From Rossellomorea aquimaris (GTDB lineage Bacteria; Bacillota; Bacilli; Bacillales; Bacillaceae_B): 64,000 nucleotides of DNA. The stretch covers positions 310,001 to 374,000 of the forward strand of contig NZ_JAIVAR010000001.1 in NCBI RefSeq assembly GCF_020171925.1, given 5' to 3'. Shown one piece after another: positions 62,137 through 64,000 of this stretch (its first letter is position 1; every line of letters starts with the position of its first letter). The position numbers and the translations under genes were made by a program. The notes under the pieces are model-generated. The model was not told where the DNA came from and did no database searches. It was given only the letters and a program-made list of their open reading frames with translations.

Positions 62137-63618
62137 ATGATTTTATCTTCAAAAATAAAAAATGAATGGTTCGGGAACATTCGCGGGGATATCCTGGCTG
62201 GGATGGTCGTAGCGATGGCTTTGATTCCAGAGGCGATTGCCTTTTCAATCATCGCTGGTGTGGATCCCATGGTCGGCTTGTACGCGTCATTCTGTATTGC
62301 TGTCGTCATTGCCTTCGTTGGTGGGCGACCGGGAATGATCTCGGCTGCAACGGGTGCAACGGCACTATTGATGACGACTTTGGTGGCTGAGCACGGCTTG
62401 AAATACTTGCTTGCCGCCACAATCCTGACAGGTGTGATCCAAATTGTCATGGGCGTCCTCAAATTAGGTCGTTTAATGAAATTCGTACCCCGGTCTGTGA
62501 TGGTTGGATTTGTTAACGCACTGGCCATTTTGATCTTTACGGCGCAACTCCCTCATTTTGTTGGGGAAAAGTGGATCATGTATGCAATGGTCGCTGCTGC
62601 ATTAGCGATTATTTACATCCTTCCGCGGTTTACTAAGGTGGTGCCTTCTCCTCTTGTAGCCATCGTAACACTGACGATCTTCTCAGTGATGGCGGGTACA
62701 GGCGTAAGGACTGTCGGAGATATGGGAGAATTGACTCAAACACTGCCTGTGTTCCTGATTCCGGATATCCCTTTAACCTTCGAGACATTACAGATTATCT
62801 TCCCTTATTCATTGTCTATTGCGATTGTCGGTTTAGTGGAGTCATTATTGACAGCATCGATTGTGGACGATATGACGGATACTACAAGTGATAAGAACAT
62901 AGAAGCAAAAGGGCAAGGTATGGCAAATATCGTATCTGGTTTCTTTGGCGGAATGGCAGGTTGCGCGATGATTGGACAATCTGTCATAAATGTTAAGTCT
63001 GGTGGACGTGGAAGACTTTCTGCTTTTGTGGCAGGAACCTTCTTGATGATTTTGATCCTTCTACTTGATGACTTTCTTGTGCAAATCCCGATGGCTGCTC
63101 TCGTTGGGGTCATGTTTATGGTGTCGATCGGGACATTTGACTGGGGTTCTGTCATGAATTTGCACAAAACACCAATCACTGATTCAATCGTCATGTTTGC
63201 TACAGTCATTACTGTTTTGTTTACTCACGACTTATCAAAAGGTGTTCTTGTGGGAATCATCTTGAGTGCCATCTTCTTTGCTTCGAAGATATCAAAAGTG
63301 AAGATTACGACGATGGCATCGGGCCAATCTCATAAAAAAGTGTATCATGTATCTGGACAACTATTCTTTGCGTCTGTTACAGATTTTGTTGAAAGCTTTG
63401 ATTTCACGGAAGACGTGAAAGAGGTAACACTTGATCTGACGAATGCTCATTTATGGGATGATTCAGCAGTGGGTGCAATTGATAAAATCGTGCTAAAGTA
63501 TCATCAGAATGGGGTTATGGTGAACCTTGCCGGACTAAATGACGAAAGTAATAAGTTGATGGATAGGTTGGCTGTTCATAACAAGCCTGGTGGTCTTGAA
63601 AAAGCTGCAAACCATTAA
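62137..63618 (+). CDS. SulP-family anion transporter
   Basis: 493 residues with AAAAGAGGTG before the ATG. A dozen or so membrane helices, opening with [22 protein letters not shown] (family start) and [30 protein letters not shown], then a cytosolic STAS domain (~410-493; [20 protein letters not shown]). SulP transporters move sulfate, bicarbonate or other anions; bacterial members are Na+- or proton-coupled. The substrate cannot be read from sequence. A strong terminator follows. Confidence 0.91.
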   Translation: MILSSKIKNEWFGNIRGDILAGMVVAMALIPEAIAFSIIAGVDPMVGLYASFCIAVVIAFVGGRPGMISAATGATALLMTTLVAEHGLKYLLAATILTGVIQIVMGVLKLGRLMKFVPRSVMVGFVNALAILIFTAQLPHFVGEKWIMYAMVAAALAIIYILPRFTKVVPSPLVAIVTLTIFSVMAGTGVRTVGDMGELTQTLPVFLIPDIPLTFETLQIIFPYSLSIAIVGLVESLLTASIVDDMTDTTSDKNIEAKGQGMANIVSGFFGGMAGCAMIGQSVINVKSGGRGRLSAFVAGTFLMILILLLDDFLVQIPMAALVGVMFMVSIGTFDWGSVMNLHKTPITDSIVMFATVITVLFTHDLSKGVLVGIILSAIFFASKISKVKITTMASGQSHKKVYHVSGQLFFASVTDFVESFDFTEDVKEVTLDLTNAHLWDDSAVGAIDKIVLKYHQNGVMVNLAGLNDESNKLMDRLAVHNKPGGLEKAANH

Positions 63619-63629
63619 AATAGAATTAA

Positions 63630-63663
63630 AAACAGCAGAGGATGCCCCCTCTGCTGTTTTTTT
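63630..63663. terminator. Terminator shared by SulP and M4 protease genes
   Basis: AAACAGCAGAGG-ATGCC-CCTCTGCTGTTT with T7 on the + strand. Confidence 0.92.
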
Positions 63664-63665
63664 AT

Positions 63666-64000
<335 letters not shown>

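Overview
The window looks like a chromosomal stretch of a spore-forming Bacillaceae species of moderate GC content. The signs are a GerA-type germinant receptor operon, an S-box (SAM-I) methionine operon, a T-box leader, an RsbR-like stressosome protein, PadR/ChrA and MhqO/MhqD-type modules, Bacillus-style Shine-Dalgarno sites with TTG/GTG starts, and a Bacillus-type interspersed repeat. It is unusual in carrying selenocysteine machinery: a tRNA-Sec (UCA anticodon) and SelB. I suspect a marine or halotolerant Bacillus relative, but the sequence alone does not fix the genus.

1-12.2 kb is a visibly A+T-richer accessory island that runs off the left edge. Its core (1-7.2 kb, all + strand, tight spacing) encodes a TPR/cold-shock-like protein, a HAD-Sel1-phosphoribosyltransferase fusion, a DprA/Smf-like (SLOG-fold) protein, an unknown protein, a large SF1 helicase with an N-terminal extension and helical C-terminus, and a coiled-coil protein. 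I propose this as a nucleotide-centred conflict (defence-like) cassette; it is the best candidate for an undescribed system. Behind it lie a minus-strand membrane pair (a possible PD-(D/E)xK-like protein and a 5'-truncated DUF697-like gene), a decayed mobile-element gene, a small possible HTH protein and a serine recombinase. The right edge meets the last ~40 codons of a histidine kinase, an insertion scar just before the tRNA-Sec gene.

12.4-13.3 kb is repeat-rich and non-coding: a five-unit array with an exact 20-bp period, and one interspersed repeat. From 13.3 kb on the gene content is ordinary core chromosome. It holds a lipoprotein, a YvrJ-like peptide, sbcDC (DNA-end processing), a gerBAC-type germination operon, a Sco1-type copper protein, selB, a VanZ-like protein, a GNAT-pentapeptide fusion, a NUDIX hydrolase, and a T-box-controlled trpS of the type I associate with proteobacteria. 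The SAM-riboswitch operon metI-metC-yitJ-metH covers transsulfuration and both methylation steps of methionine synthesis.

38.5-64 kb holds an RsbR-like STAS protein, a dioxygenase/esterase quinone-stress pair with a MhqR-like operator, several membrane proteins (two YitT-like, YwaF-like, DUF2062), and a PlsY-unknown-LtaS-like lipid/teichoic-acid operon. It continues with an orphan sporulation-type histidine kinase, a NIPSNAP/YdcF pair, pssA, a chrA-padR unit with a 47-bp inverted-repeat operator, secreted hydrolases (lipase, M14 carboxypeptidase, the C-terminus of an M4 thermolysin-like protease), a universal stress protein and a SulP transporter. Most convergent gene ends share strong hairpin terminators, listed individually.
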